A DNA stretch of 7,654 nt. Origin: an uncultured Clostridia bacterium. Its GTDB lineage: Bacteria; Bacillota; Clostridia; HGM11514. Shown piece by piece: positions 7,329 to 7,654 of this stretch (positions within the stretch are counted from its first letter, which is position 1; each line of letters starts with the position of its first letter). The DNA lies in the NCBI GenBank assembly GCA_902478725.1, contig CABSMD010000122.1, positions 1 to 7,654 of the forward strand. The letters are read 5' to 3'. Under the pieces are notes generated by a model that worked only from the letters and a program-made list of their open reading frames with translations, made no database searches and had not been told where the DNA came from. Both the position numbers and the translations under genes were made by a program.

Positions 7329-7654
7329 ATGCCGGAGGAATTAAAGCAGATTGCAGGGAGGATACGCGAATTGCGGGAATCCTGTGATTATACCCCCGAA
7401 ACGCTTGCCAAAGAGCTGGGGATTGACGAGGAGACCTATCTCGATTATGAAAACAATGGAGAGAACATTCCCATCAGCGTGATCTATGATATTGCCCACA
7501 AATTTTCGGTTGATTTTTCCGAGATTCTGACGGGTAAGACTGCGCGGATCGATACCTATTGTGTTGTCAAAAAGGGGGAAGGGGTCAAGGTTGATCGCTG
7601 TCCGGGTTACAATTTCCGTAGTCTGGCGCACCATTACGCGGGCAAGAAGATGGA
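7329..7654 (+). CDS. XRE-family transcriptional regulator with cupin domain (3' partial)
   Basis: The first 108 codons are present and the frame is open to the right edge. A helix-turn-helix of the XRE/Cro type covers about residues 6-68: IRELRE begins it, TPETLAKELG is the probable second helix, DEETYLDYENN the recognition region, and IPISVIYDIAHKFSVDFSEILTG completes the bundle. After about residue 72 the chain (RIDTYCVVKKGEGVKVDR, then YNFRSLAHHYAGKKM) resembles the start of the cupin domain in XRE-cupin regulators, where it is thought to bind a small ligand. The ATG at 7329 is preceded by GGGGAGGG (7314-7321) at suitable spacing. The gene begins 16 bp after the transporter stop, so it is probably on the same transcript. 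In many Clostridia such regulators sit next to acyl-CoA or acetyl-CoA ligase genes; whether that holds here lies beyond the window. Target genes and ligand are unknown. Confidence 0.82.
   Translation, partial: MPEELKQIAGRIRELRESCDYTPETLAKELGIDEETYLDYENNGENIPISVIYDIAHKFSVDFSEILTGKTARIDTYCVVKKGEGVKVDRCPGYNFRSLAHHYAGKKM

Overview
This window looks like an ordinary chromosomal stretch from a low-to-middle GC Firmicute, most likely a member of the Clostridia. The base composition looks near 50% GC by eye. The evidence for Clostridia is the long single-chain PurL with a C-terminal glutaminase domain, strong GGAGGTGAT-type ribosome binding sites, and an XRE-cupin regulator of a type common in anaerobic Clostridia. 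Genus or species cannot be fixed from the sequence alone. All real genes are on the + strand, coding density is very high, and no stretch over 300 bases lacks a gene. I saw no rRNA, tRNA, CRISPR array, insertion sequence, prophage or defence gene.

Left block (1-5434) is a tightly packed purine operon. It contains purL (left end cut off), a trimeric-type purine nucleoside phosphorylase 12 bp later, and an MTA/SAH-type adenosine deaminase of the amidohydrolase family that overlaps the phosphorylase by 10 bp. PurL makes FGAM in de novo purine synthesis. The other two form a plausible salvage pair: deamination of 5'-methylthioadenosine or S-adenosylhomocysteine to the inosine-type nucleoside, then phosphorolysis to hypoxanthine. 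The pairing is an inference from gene order, overlap and active-site residues.

Right block (5531-7654) begins after a 96-bp gap that holds a candidate extended -10 promoter but no convincing terminator. It contains a Na+/phosphate cotransporter-family protein with two QSSS-containing membrane repeats and a C-terminal PhoU-like domain. Sixteen bp later comes an XRE-type helix-turn-helix regulator with the start of a cupin domain, cut by the right edge.

I did not find a clearly undescribed system. The points most worth a second look are the coupled phosphorylase/deaminase pair, the joining of de novo and salvage purine genes in one apparent operon, an exact 23-bp repeat encoding the two QSSS motifs of the transporter, and the transporter-regulator pairing.
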